Translations under genes and position numbers: made by a program
DNA from: F1-60-MAGs149 sp037133755
GTDB taxonomy: Bacteria; Actinomycetota; Thermoleophilia; Gaiellales; F1-60-MAGs149
Direction of reading: 5' to 3'
Assembly: GCA_037133755.1 (NCBI GenBank)
Contig: JBAXNN010000012.1
Span: forward strand, 16,922 to 80,921
Length of the DNA stretch: 64,000 nucleotides
Notes under the pieces: generated by a model
Seen by the model: the letters and a program-made list of their open reading frames with translations, nothing else
What the model was told of the DNA's origin: nothing
The model's database searches: none
In this document: piece by piece, positions 9,495 to 17,504 of the stretch
Layout of the letters: every line of letters starts with the position of its first letter
How positions within the stretch are numbered: position 1 is the stretch's first letter

Positions 9495-11213
9495 ATGCGA
9501 CGTCGCTTGCGCCCGCTTCTGGTTGCTGCCGGTCTGCTCGCTGTTGTGGGCGTGCTGGCCGGGTGCGATGGGGACGAAAACAACACCTCTGAGGTCTCGG
9601 CTGTTGGACAAATCACGTTTGGCGCATACATCGAGGATGGCAAGAAATTCACCGTGCAGTTGGTGGGTGCGTCTCCAAGGGGGAAGTGCGTCGACGATGT
9701 GAGGTACATGTGGGATTCCCCGGGTGAAAAGCTGTCGGAGAATCAGATCTCCTCACTCCTCACGGCAGAGAAGTGCGCCTCGGCGAAATCGTCAAGATTC
9801 GCCACGGGGACGCTGAGCATTCCGACCCGCTCGGTTGGTGGCGGACTTAAGGTCCGTCTTGCCTACCACTACGACGGCTACAGCACCGTCGCTTGGAGGC
9901 AGGTCGATGTCCCTGCCTACACTGCTCCTGCTCCTGCTCCGGCTCCTCCGACAGTGGTCGTCTTTGCGCATGCTTCGCCAGCGGGTGATGCGGGGCCGAG
10001 GCTACTGGATGCGCGGTTGTCGACGGGGACGGGTGCGTTGAGCTATGCGTGGTCGCCGACGGAGTGCGCGGGCACGTCGTACGAGAGTGGTAGTGGGAGT
10101 GTCGCGGCGCCTGCGGGAACGGCGGGTGTCGCGCCCAACTACAGCGGCGAGTGCACCGTCACGGTGACGAACGCAACCGGCGGTGCATCAGCGTCGGCGA
10201 AGGTCTCTGTGGTCAGTACTCGCGGGCTCCGAAATGGTTTCTTCACGTTCAACAACTCGACGTCGGCGACGATCTCGGGGTCGTACTACGGTCTTCCGGG
10301 TGAGGCCAGGACTGCGTGTGTGGATCTGACGGGAACCGGCTCCTACTCGACCCCTGTCGCGCTTGCCGGTGCAAACCCCTCGACGGGCACGGTCGCGCTG
10401 ACACGTCTGTCTCCGGGACTGCACAAGATCGCCGCCACGCTGTGGAGCGGGGGTGACAACGCGACCTGCGCAATCACGTCGACGACGGGCGCCGTCCAGA
10501 CGATCTCGGCTCTTTACACCGTGGATAGCGCGGGCGCGGCGAGCGCGGCGCGGCGTGGCGTGCGGTCGTCGTCGTTTGTTGCTCCCTCGTCGATGCGGTT
10601 CGTGCCGTCGAAGACGCTTGCCGCGGGGACGTTTGACCCGCAGTCAGGCGTGATCAGCGGCGCGACGATGGTCGGCTCGTTCTCGTGGGCGACGCCGAAG
10701 TCGTCAAAGGGTGTGAAGCGCCCGGTCGGCGCGGCGAAGCTGGCAAAGGGCGTCTACGTGATGCGGTCGGTCGACATGCTGCAGGGGCCTTTGGTGGGAA
10801 AGGCCACGACCATGCTGGGGACGGGCACGATGCTGTTGCGTGGGACGGACGGCACGCTGGCGTGCGGGACGCTCGCGGGTGGCTTCGATAGCAGCGCGAT
10901 CACGTTGGCAGGCGGCACACGAAGCGCCCGGACGCTCGCGGGCGTGTTGACAGGCGAGCGGGTCACGTACGTCTGGCCGACGCCGGCGTCGGTGGCAGCG
11001 CGGTCGGGAGGTGCTCTGGGCATGCTCGCGACGGCGCTCGGGTGGGTCGCGGGTGATCAGCCCGCGGAGCGCGCCAGCAAGCCGGCGAAGAAGCCGAAGT
11101 TGCCGAAGGTGCGGCCCGTCAAGGGGTCGGGCACGGCGAGCCTGCAGACGGCGGCGAGGGCGGCTGGCCTGCCGGCTACCTGCCAGGCACTCGTCCAGTA
11201 TTTGCCGCAGTAA
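9495..11213 (+). CDS. Paralogous lipoprotein 1 of 3, unknown function
   Basis: The 572-residue product opens with a lipoprotein signal (MRRRLRPLLVAAGLLAVVGV, then LAGC with Cys24 as the lipidated residue). A beta-rich N-terminal segment has Cys in KCVDDVRYMW and EKCAS. A PKD/Ig-like domain at about 155-250 has LSYAWSPTECAGTSY and SGECTVTVTN. A further domain has ACVDLTGTG and NATCAITS. The best-conserved part is C-terminal (SSFVAPSSMRFVPSKTL; GTMLLRGTDGTLACGTLAGG), then a lysine-rich stretch (SKPAKKPKLPKV) and ATCQALVQYLPQ at the very end. Eight cysteines are shared with the next two genes. I do not recognise the family; a cell-surface or adhesion role is only a guess. ATG was chosen because it starts the signal peptide. 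Confidence 0.85.
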   Translation: MRRRLRPLLVAAGLLAVVGVLAGCDGDENNTSEVSAVGQITFGAYIEDGKKFTVQLVGASPRGKCVDDVRYMWDSPGEKLSENQISSLLTAEKCASAKSSRFATGTLSIPTRSVGGGLKVRLAYHYDGYSTVAWRQVDVPAYTAPAPAPAPPTVVVFAHASPAGDAGPRLLDARLSTGTGALSYAWSPTECAGTSYESGSGSVAAPAGTAGVAPNYSGECTVTVTNATGGASASAKVSVVSTRGLRNGFFTFNNSTSATISGSYYGLPGEARTACVDLTGTGSYSTPVALAGANPSTGTVALTRLSPGLHKIAATLWSGGDNATCAITSTTGAVQTISALYTVDSAGAASAARRGVRSSSFVAPSSMRFVPSKTLAAGTFDPQSGVISGATMVGSFSWATPKSSKGVKRPVGAAKLAKGVYVMRSVDMLQGPLVGKATTMLGTGTMLLRGTDGTLACGTLAGGFDSSAITLAGGTRSARTLAGVLTGERVTYVWPTPASVAARSGGALGMLATALGWVAGDQPAERASKPAKKPKLPKVRPVKGSGTASLQTAARAAGLPATCQALVQYLPQ

Positions 11214-11384
11214 TGCGCTAGCGGGAGGACTGCGGGCGCGGACACCCGTTTGAGGCGCGGCGCGTGTTGCGTGCGGCGGTCTCGGGGCAGCAGCCCTGCG
11301 CTGAGGCAGGCACTGCTGGGCACGGTGTCCGGCATCACAGCTGGTGTTGCGGCCTACCGTTGATTATGCGAATGTTCACTCACC

Positions 11385-13061
11385 GTGCGTCGAAGTCTTC
11401 GTCTGTCGCTCGTTGCGCTCTGCCTCCTCGTCGCCACCTGGGCGCTGGTCGGCTGCGGCACGGAGAGAAAGACGGCACAGGGGACCGCGTCGTTCACGTC
11501 CTACTCGGCCGATGGCACCACGTTCACCGTGAACCTCGCGGGTGTGCATCCCGATACCCGCTGCATCAATCAAGTCGCCTACCAGTGGTCGGAGCCTGCC
11601 ACGTTCTATGAGGCGGGGCAGTTCGTCACCGCCTGGAGCAACGTCGACTGCATCGCGGCGCTCACGACATCGCTGGTCGTACCGACGCACGCGGGCGGCG
11701 GGACCCTGTGGATTCGGCTTGCCGAGACGACCAGCGACGAAATCTCGGGCACGACGTATCTTGCATGGATGTCGGTTGACGTACCCGCCTTCGTCGCTCC
11801 GGCTGCGCCCGTCGCGTCGCTGTTCGCACATGCCGCGCCCACCGGCGAAGAGGGAACGCTGCTTGACGCTCGCCTGTCCGTCGGCCGCGGGTCGCTGTCC
11901 TACGCGTGGTCGCCGTCGGACTGCGCTGGAACGACCTACCTGAACGGCGGGCGGTTCGTCAATGCTCCGGTCGGCACGGCGAGCATATCCGGCCGGTACG
12001 AGGGACCCTGCACGGTCACCGTAACGGACGGAGCGACGGGGAAGACCGCGACGGCCACGCTGCAGGTGACGAGGAACCTTCTGCTGGGTAGCGGCTCCTT
12101 TGCCTTCGTCGACTCACCCGCAGCGGCCGTCATCACAGGCTCACACGAAGGCGGTGCGAATGCGACCCACGCTTGCGTCGATCTGACGAACAGCGGACTC
12201 TTCGCGAGCAAGGTCGTGCTCAGCGGGCTGACGGATGCGGTGCCGCTGACGGTGACGGAGCCCGGTACGCATCGCATCAGCGCGACGCTCTGGGCCGGGG
12301 ACGTCAACCCCGACTGCGCAGTGCCCGTGCCCGCAGGCGCTGTGCCGATGCAGACGATCTCGGACCTGTACACCGTCGACGCGCTCGGCAGGATCGCGAC
12401 TGCGCGTCGGCATGAGCGTTCGCAGACCTTCGTCGCTCCGTCGTCTTTGCGCTTCACCTCGACGAAGACGATCAGTGAGGGTACCGTCGATCGCGCCACG
12501 CTCGCCGTGAAGGACGCGACGATGAGCGGGACGTTCACCTGGTCGACGCCGGCGTCGGCGAAAGGGGTGAAGCGCCCGGCGGGTGCCGCGCAACTGGGGA
12601 AGGGCACCTTCGTGATGCGGTCGATCGACATGGTGCAGGGACCCTCGGTGGGGAAGGCATCGACGTTGCTGGGTACCGGTACGGTCCTGTTGCGCGGCAC
12701 CGATGGCACGCTCGCGTGCGGCACGCTGGCCGGTGGCTTCGACAGCAGCGCACTCTCGCTGTCGGGTGGCACGCGAAGTGCACGGACGCTGGCGGGCAAT
12801 GTCACGGGCAAGCAGGTGACGTACGTGTTTCCGACAGCTGCTTCGGCGCGGTCAGGTGGCATATCGGGGATGCTCGCAACGGCGCTTGACTGGCTGACGG
12901 GTGATCAGCCCGCGGATCGTGCCGCGAAGCCTGCGAAGAAGCCGAAGCTGGTCAAGGTGAAGCCCGTGAAGGCGACGGGCACGGCGAGCTTGCAGACGGC
13001 GGCGAAGCCGGCCGGGTTACCGGCGTCGTGCAAGGCGCTCGTGCAGTACCTGCCGCAGTAG
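11385..13061 (+). CDS. Paralogous lipoprotein 2 of 3, unknown function
   Basis: The 558-residue product starts at GTG with the signal MRRSLRLSLVALCLLVATWA and lipobox LVGC (Cys24). It has the same architecture as its neighbours: RCINQVAYQW and VDCIAA; PKD-like LSYAWSPSDCAGTTY and GPCTVTVTDG; ACVDLTNSGL and NPDCAVPV; then the conserved C-terminal block (FVAPSSLRFTSTKTISEGTV; TVLLRGTDGTLACGTLAGG), the lysine-rich AKPAKKPKLVKVKPVK and SCKALVQYLPQ. It is closest to copy 1 in the C-terminal third, including GMLATAL.W..GDQPA.RA.KPAKKPKL. A 171-bp gap with no recognised site separates it from copy 1. Function unknown; surface-exposed by inference from the lipobox. Confidence 0.85.
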   Translation: MRRSLRLSLVALCLLVATWALVGCGTERKTAQGTASFTSYSADGTTFTVNLAGVHPDTRCINQVAYQWSEPATFYEAGQFVTAWSNVDCIAALTTSLVVPTHAGGGTLWIRLAETTSDEISGTTYLAWMSVDVPAFVAPAAPVASLFAHAAPTGEEGTLLDARLSVGRGSLSYAWSPSDCAGTTYLNGGRFVNAPVGTASISGRYEGPCTVTVTDGATGKTATATLQVTRNLLLGSGSFAFVDSPAAAVITGSHEGGANATHACVDLTNSGLFASKVVLSGLTDAVPLTVTEPGTHRISATLWAGDVNPDCAVPVPAGAVPMQTISDLYTVDALGRIATARRHERSQTFVAPSSLRFTSTKTISEGTVDRATLAVKDATMSGTFTWSTPASAKGVKRPAGAAQLGKGTFVMRSIDMVQGPSVGKASTLLGTGTVLLRGTDGTLACGTLAGGFDSSALSLSGGTRSARTLAGNVTGKQVTYVFPTAASARSGGISGMLATALDWLTGDQPADRAAKPAKKPKLVKVKPVKATGTASLQTAAKPAGLPASCKALVQYLPQ

Positions 13062-13169
13062 GGCCGGCCGATCCGAGGAGTGAGGGTGGGCCTGCGTGGC
13101 ACGTAGGGGTACCCCGACATGTCACCACCGCGCGTTGACGCTCGCTTTGCAATTGGTGACGATGTGGCG

Positions 13170-14822
13170 GTGCAACGCCGACGTCTGCTGCCCGTGCTCG
13201 CTGTGGTGCTCCTCGCGAGTTCGAGCATTGTGCTTTCCGGCTGCTCGAACTTCTTCACCGGGACGACGCAGCTCACTGCGAGCTACGACGCGACCGCCAG
13301 TACCAGCAGCACGTACAGCGTCAACGTGACGGCGAGCTCGGGCACGGGCCTGGGCTTCTGCATCTCGTCGATCAACTACCAGTGGAGCGACGAGGCCACC
13401 GAGCATCAAGGGTGGGCTTCGGCGGGTCTGCCGCAGTGCCTCATGTCGGTGCAGCGAGTTCTGAAGATCCCGACGCGTGCTGGTGGGGGCACGCTCCGCG
13501 TGCACGTCGTGGCGCTTGACTCGGTGCCGCTGTGGCCGGATCGGGACGACACGTGGTCGGCACCGATCGTGATTCCGGCATCCGCGTCGGCTGCGTCGGG
13601 CAGCACGACCACGACGCCGCTCGCCGCCGTCCTCTTCGCGCGGCAGTCGCCTGCGGGCACCGATGCCGCGCACGTGGCGGCGGGAACCGTGCTTGATGCC
13701 CGACAGTCGACCGGGACAGGCACCCTTGCGTACGCCTGGAGCACTGGGTGCAATGACACGTCTGGGCTGACCACGGGGCTCGCGCGGGTGCCCAGTGGGT
13801 TCAGTGGCACGTGCACAGTGACGGTCACCGACAGCACTGGCGCGTCGACCTCAGCCTCCTCCACGATCGCCTCCGCGTCCTTGCAGAACGGCTACATCTC
13901 ATTTCCCAGCGGCACGAGCGCCGCGATTTACGCACCGGTGCGTACGGGTTGGTGGGTCGATCATGCGTGCATCGATTTCAGCGGGGGCTCTCGGTACTCG
14001 AAGTACGCGGACGTGAGTACCCCCGATAACGGCGCGGGCGGGACGGGTGGTCCGTACGGGACGGTGCAGTTGACCGCACTCACTCCAGGACTCCATCGCA
14101 TCAGCGTGGTGCTGTTCACGGGGTCGGTGTACACGGATCAGGACTGCGCAGCATTGACCAATCCGACCGCCGATCCCGAGTACCGACAGACGCTGACGGC
14201 GCTCTACAGCGTGGCGGCCGACGGCAGCGTCTCTGCGCGGCGTGGCGGACGCGCCACGACCGCATTCATCGCGCCGTCGTCGCTGCGCTTCGTCTCGACG
14301 AAGACGATCACCGAGGGCACCGTCGACAAGCTGGGCGCCATCGGAGGTGCTACGGCAAGCGGCACGTTCTCGTGGGCCACGCCGAAGGCGAGCAAGGGCA
14401 TCAAGCGGCCGGCCGGTGTGGGCGATCTCGCCAAGGGCACGTACGTGATGCGCTCGATCAGCATGTCGCCCGGCACCAAAACGGGTGCGTCGACGCTCCT
14501 GCTCGGCACCGGCACGGTGCTGTTGCGCGGCGCGTCGGGCACGCTCGCGTGCGGCACGATCAGTGGCACCTTCGGCAGCAGCACGCTGACGCTCGCGGGC
14601 GGTACGGGCACGGCGCGTACCCTGGCCGGCGTCGTCACGGGCAAGCCGATGGGCTACGTCTTCCCCAAGCCCCCGAAGAAGCCGACCAAGAAGCCGTCGA
14701 ACAAGTCGAAGCCGGTCAAGGTGAAGCCCGTCAAGGCCGCCGGTACGGCGACGCTGCAGACCGCGGCGAAGGCGACGGCACTGCCATCGGCCTGCCAGGC
14801 GCTCGTGCAGTACCTGCCGTAG
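13170..14822 (+). CDS. Paralogous lipoprotein 3 of 3, unknown function
   Basis: The likely start is GTG (MQRRRLLPVLAVVLLASSSI, lipobox LSGC, Cys25), 550 residues, with GGTGA about 10 nt upstream; the frame is open back to an ATG 17 codons earlier, which would give an unusually long hydrophilic head. Architecture follows copies 1 and 2: FCISSINYQW and PQCLMS; LAYAWSTGCNDTSG and GTCTVTVTDS; ACIDFSGGSRYS and DQDCAAL; FVSTKTITEGTVDK; LLRGASGTLACGTISG; KKPTKKPSNKSKPVKVK; SACQALVQYLP. The GMLATAL.W segment of the other two is missing. It is the most diverged copy. It converges on the gyrA-type gene with 9 bp between stops. Confidence 0.83.
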   Translation: MQRRRLLPVLAVVLLASSSIVLSGCSNFFTGTTQLTASYDATASTSSTYSVNVTASSGTGLGFCISSINYQWSDEATEHQGWASAGLPQCLMSVQRVLKIPTRAGGGTLRVHVVALDSVPLWPDRDDTWSAPIVIPASASAASGSTTTTPLAAVLFARQSPAGTDAAHVAAGTVLDARQSTGTGTLAYAWSTGCNDTSGLTTGLARVPSGFSGTCTVTVTDSTGASTSASSTIASASLQNGYISFPSGTSAAIYAPVRTGWWVDHACIDFSGGSRYSKYADVSTPDNGAGGTGGPYGTVQLTALTPGLHRISVVLFTGSVYTDQDCAALTNPTADPEYRQTLTALYSVAADGSVSARRGGRATTAFIAPSSLRFVSTKTITEGTVDKLGAIGGATASGTFSWATPKASKGIKRPAGVGDLAKGTYVMRSISMSPGTKTGASTLLLGTGTVLLRGASGTLACGTISGTFGSSTLTLAGGTGTARTLAGVVTGKPMGYVFPKPPKKPTKKPSNKSKPVKVKPVKAAGTATLQTAAKATALPSACQALVQYLP

Positions 14823-14831
14823 ACGCGCTGG

Positions 14832-17504
14832 CTAGGAGAGCCCGACGACCTCGTCGCCGACGACCACGTCGACGAGCGGGCGCGAGACCGTGGCGCGGTT
14901 GACGGCCTCCGAGGCCGGCACCTTGCTGATCTGACCCGACATCAGGATTGCCTGGGGCTCGCCTTCGGCGCAGCGGATCGCGGCGATGGGACCAGCGGGC
15001 TCCTTGGTCGGTTTGTCGGGGGCAGCGAGGGCGACACCGCCGCCCCCACGGCCCTTCGAGGGGATGTCGGCAATCGACACGCGCTTGCCGAAGCCGCTCT
15101 CGTGCGCCACGTGGAGGTCGCCCGGTGTGACGGCGCAGGCCGAGACGATGCGATCGCCCGGTGCGAGCTTCATGCCCGCGACGCCGCCAGCAGAGGCGCT
15201 CTTGACAGCGCGCAGCGGCTTGGCGGCCGTGCGCAGCACCTTGCCGTCGGCGGTGGCGAGGAGCAGGTCGTCGCCCTCATCGTGCGGTACGACCGCGACG
15301 AGGCGGTCGCCGTCGGGCAGAGCCATCGCCGCGCCCAGCGTGGCGTGCATGCCGGGCAGCGAATCGGGCGTGCAGCGCTTGACCTCGCCCTGCTCGGTGA
15401 CGAGCAGGAGGAACGGCGCGTCGGCGGTGGCGAGCGCCACCAGTTCCTGGCCGCGCGACATCTGGATCGGCTTCTGGCCGCGCACGGCGCGCGACGACAA
15501 CGGCAGCTCGTTGAGCCGCACGCGCGCCACCTCGGCGTCGGTCGTGAAGCACAGCAGTTCCTGGTCCGTGTCGGAGTGGATCAGCTGCAACGGCCGGTCG
15601 CCCGGCTGGACGTCAACGGGGTAGGCGGTCGGCGCCGAGGCGCGCGATTGCGCGACGAACAGGCCGTTCTTCGTGGCGCCGAGCCAGATCTCGGTGCTGG
15701 GGCCGCTCAGCACGGCGACCGACTTGGCCGAGGCGCCCTTGCCCTGCACCGGGGCGGCCGCGATCGTGGAGCCCTCGCCGCCGAGCACGGTGCGGCGCGG
15801 GCCGGATAGCGCCATCGCCTCCTTCAGCTCCCCGACGACGATCTTCTTGAGCGCGGCGTGCGAGTCGAGGATGCGGCCGATCTCGTCGACGCGGTCGCCC
15901 TTCTGCTTGCGCTCCTCCTCGAGCTTGAGGCGGTTGAGGCGTGCCAGGCGCTTGATCGGCATGTCGATGATCCACTGCGCCTGCTCGTCGTCGATCGGCA
16001 CGGCCTTCGTGGCACCGTGCGGCGTGACCTTGAGCTTGGCGATCAGCTGCGCCTTGGCGTCGTCGTCGTCCTCGGAGCCGCGCACGATCTTGATGACGGC
16101 GTCGATCGCATCGAGTGCGGCAAGTAGCGCGATCAGGCGGTGCAGTTCGCGCAGCAGCTCGTCGCGCTCGTACTCGAGGCGGTTGGTGACGATCGTGAAG
16201 CGGAAGTCGACGAAGCGGTCGAGTGCCTCGCGCAGGCCGATCTGCCGCGGCGTGCCCTCGACGAGGACGGTCATGTTGATACCGACCGTCACGCGCAGCG
16301 AGGTGGTGCGGAAGAGGTCGCTGATCAGCCGGTCGAGCGAGCCGCCGCGCTTGCAGCGCACCTGCACGCGTGTGCCCGTGCGGTCCGTCAGGTTCTTCGG
16401 CATCTCCGTGACGTCGCGGATCTTCTCGGCGCGGGCCGCCTTGACGACCTCGGCCACGATCTGGTCGGGCGAGACGCCGTAAGGCAGCTCGGTGATGACG
16501 AGCGCCTGCACGCCACCCGACAACTGCTCGGTGTGGAAGCGCGCCTGCAGCCGGACGGTGCCCTGGCCCTTGGCGTACGCCTCGGCGAGACCCTCGGGGT
16601 CGACGAGGATGCCGCCGGTGGGGAAGTCGGGGCCGGGCATGACGCCCATCAGGTCCTCGAGCGACGCATCGGGATTCTCGGCCAGCATGATCGCGGCGGC
16701 GCACGCCTCGGCGAGGTTGTGCGGCGGCACCTCGCACGCCATCGACCAGCCGATGCCGCGCGAGCCGTTGACGAGCAAGTTCGGGAACGTGACGGGCAGA
16801 ACCCAGGGCTCCTGCTTCTTCTCCGTGAAGTTCGGCTGGTACTCGCGCACGATCTCGGGGCGCAGGTCGCTGAGCCAGGCCGTGGCGGCGGGGGAGAGGC
16901 GGGCCTCGGTGTAGCGGTAGGCGGCCGGCGGGTCCGAGTACTCCTTCGGGCCGACGCTGCCCAAGTTGCCCTGGCCGTCGACGAGCGGCACGTTGAGCAC
17001 GAAGCCCTGCGCCATGCGCACCATCGCGTCGTAGACCGCGGAGTCGCCGTGCGGGTGGTAGTTGCCGATCACGTGGCCGACCGTCAACGCGGACTTCTGG
17101 TACGGGCGCCCCGCGCGGCCGCCGAGCTCGTCCATCGCGTGGATGATGCGGCGCTGCACGGGCTTGAGGCCGTCGCGCACGTCGGGCAAGGCGCGCCCGA
17201 GGTTCACGTACATGCCGTACGAGAGCGCGCGCTCGAGCAGCGCGTCTGAGGCGTCGATCGAGTCGCCCTCCCAGTCGAGGCGCGCGATGCCGCTGCCGTC
17301 GTCCTCGCCGCCGTCGCCGCCCTCGGCGTCGCCGTCTTCGTCGTCCTCGGGATCGGCCTCGGCGACATCGACCAGTACCTCGGTGGCCGCGGCGTCGATC
17401 ACGACCGCGTCGTCGACCGCGTCGTGCTCAGCCGTCGGCTCGTCGATCTCCTCGACGGAGAGGTCGAGCTGCGCGTCGTCCGGGTTGGCCTTCTTGGGAC
17501 TCAC
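14832..17504 (-). CDS. gyrA: Type IIA DNA topoisomerase subunit A (GyrA/ParC)
   Basis: This is the DNA-breaking subunit of gyrase or topoisomerase IV. Tyr198 in AAYRYTEARLSP is the nucleophile; the quinolone region reads KSALTVGHVIGNYHPHGDSA (about 137-156). The GTG start overlaps the subunit B stop as GTGA, so the pair is coupled; the product is 890 residues. Residues 1-85 form an acidic extension (PEDDEDGDAEGGDGGEDDGS) before the winged-helix domain; most GyrA proteins begin about 80 residues later. The C-terminal pinwheel (about 560-890) has no standard QRRGGRG GyrA box; the closest string is SKGRGGGGVAL near the end. A ParC identity is therefore possible, and the symbol is provisional. 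Confidence 0.88.
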   Translation of the reverse strand: MSPKKANPDDAQLDLSVEEIDEPTAEHDAVDDAVVIDAAATEVLVDVAEADPEDDEDGDAEGGDGGEDDGSGIARLDWEGDSIDASDALLERALSYGMYVNLGRALPDVRDGLKPVQRRIIHAMDELGGRAGRPYQKSALTVGHVIGNYHPHGDSAVYDAMVRMAQGFVLNVPLVDGQGNLGSVGPKEYSDPPAAYRYTEARLSPAATAWLSDLRPEIVREYQPNFTEKKQEPWVLPVTFPNLLVNGSRGIGWSMACEVPPHNLAEACAAAIMLAENPDASLEDLMGVMPGPDFPTGGILVDPEGLAEAYAKGQGTVRLQARFHTEQLSGGVQALVITELPYGVSPDQIVAEVVKAARAEKIRDVTEMPKNLTDRTGTRVQVRCKRGGSLDRLISDLFRTTSLRVTVGINMTVLVEGTPRQIGLREALDRFVDFRFTIVTNRLEYERDELLRELHRLIALLAALDAIDAVIKIVRGSEDDDDAKAQLIAKLKVTPHGATKAVPIDDEQAQWIIDMPIKRLARLNRLKLEEERKQKGDRVDEIGRILDSHAALKKIVVGELKEAMALSGPRRTVLGGEGSTIAAAPVQGKGASAKSVAVLSGPSTEIWLGATKNGLFVAQSRASAPTAYPVDVQPGDRPLQLIHSDTDQELLCFTTDAEVARVRLNELPLSSRAVRGQKPIQMSRGQELVALATADAPFLLLVTEQGEVKRCTPDSLPGMHATLGAAMALPDGDRLVAVVPHDEGDDLLLATADGKVLRTAAKPLRAVKSASAGGVAGMKLAPGDRIVSACAVTPGDLHVAHESGFGKRVSIADIPSKGRGGGGVALAAPDKPTKEPAGPIAAIRCAEGEPQAILMSGQISKVPASEAVNRATVSRPLVDVVVGDEVVGLS

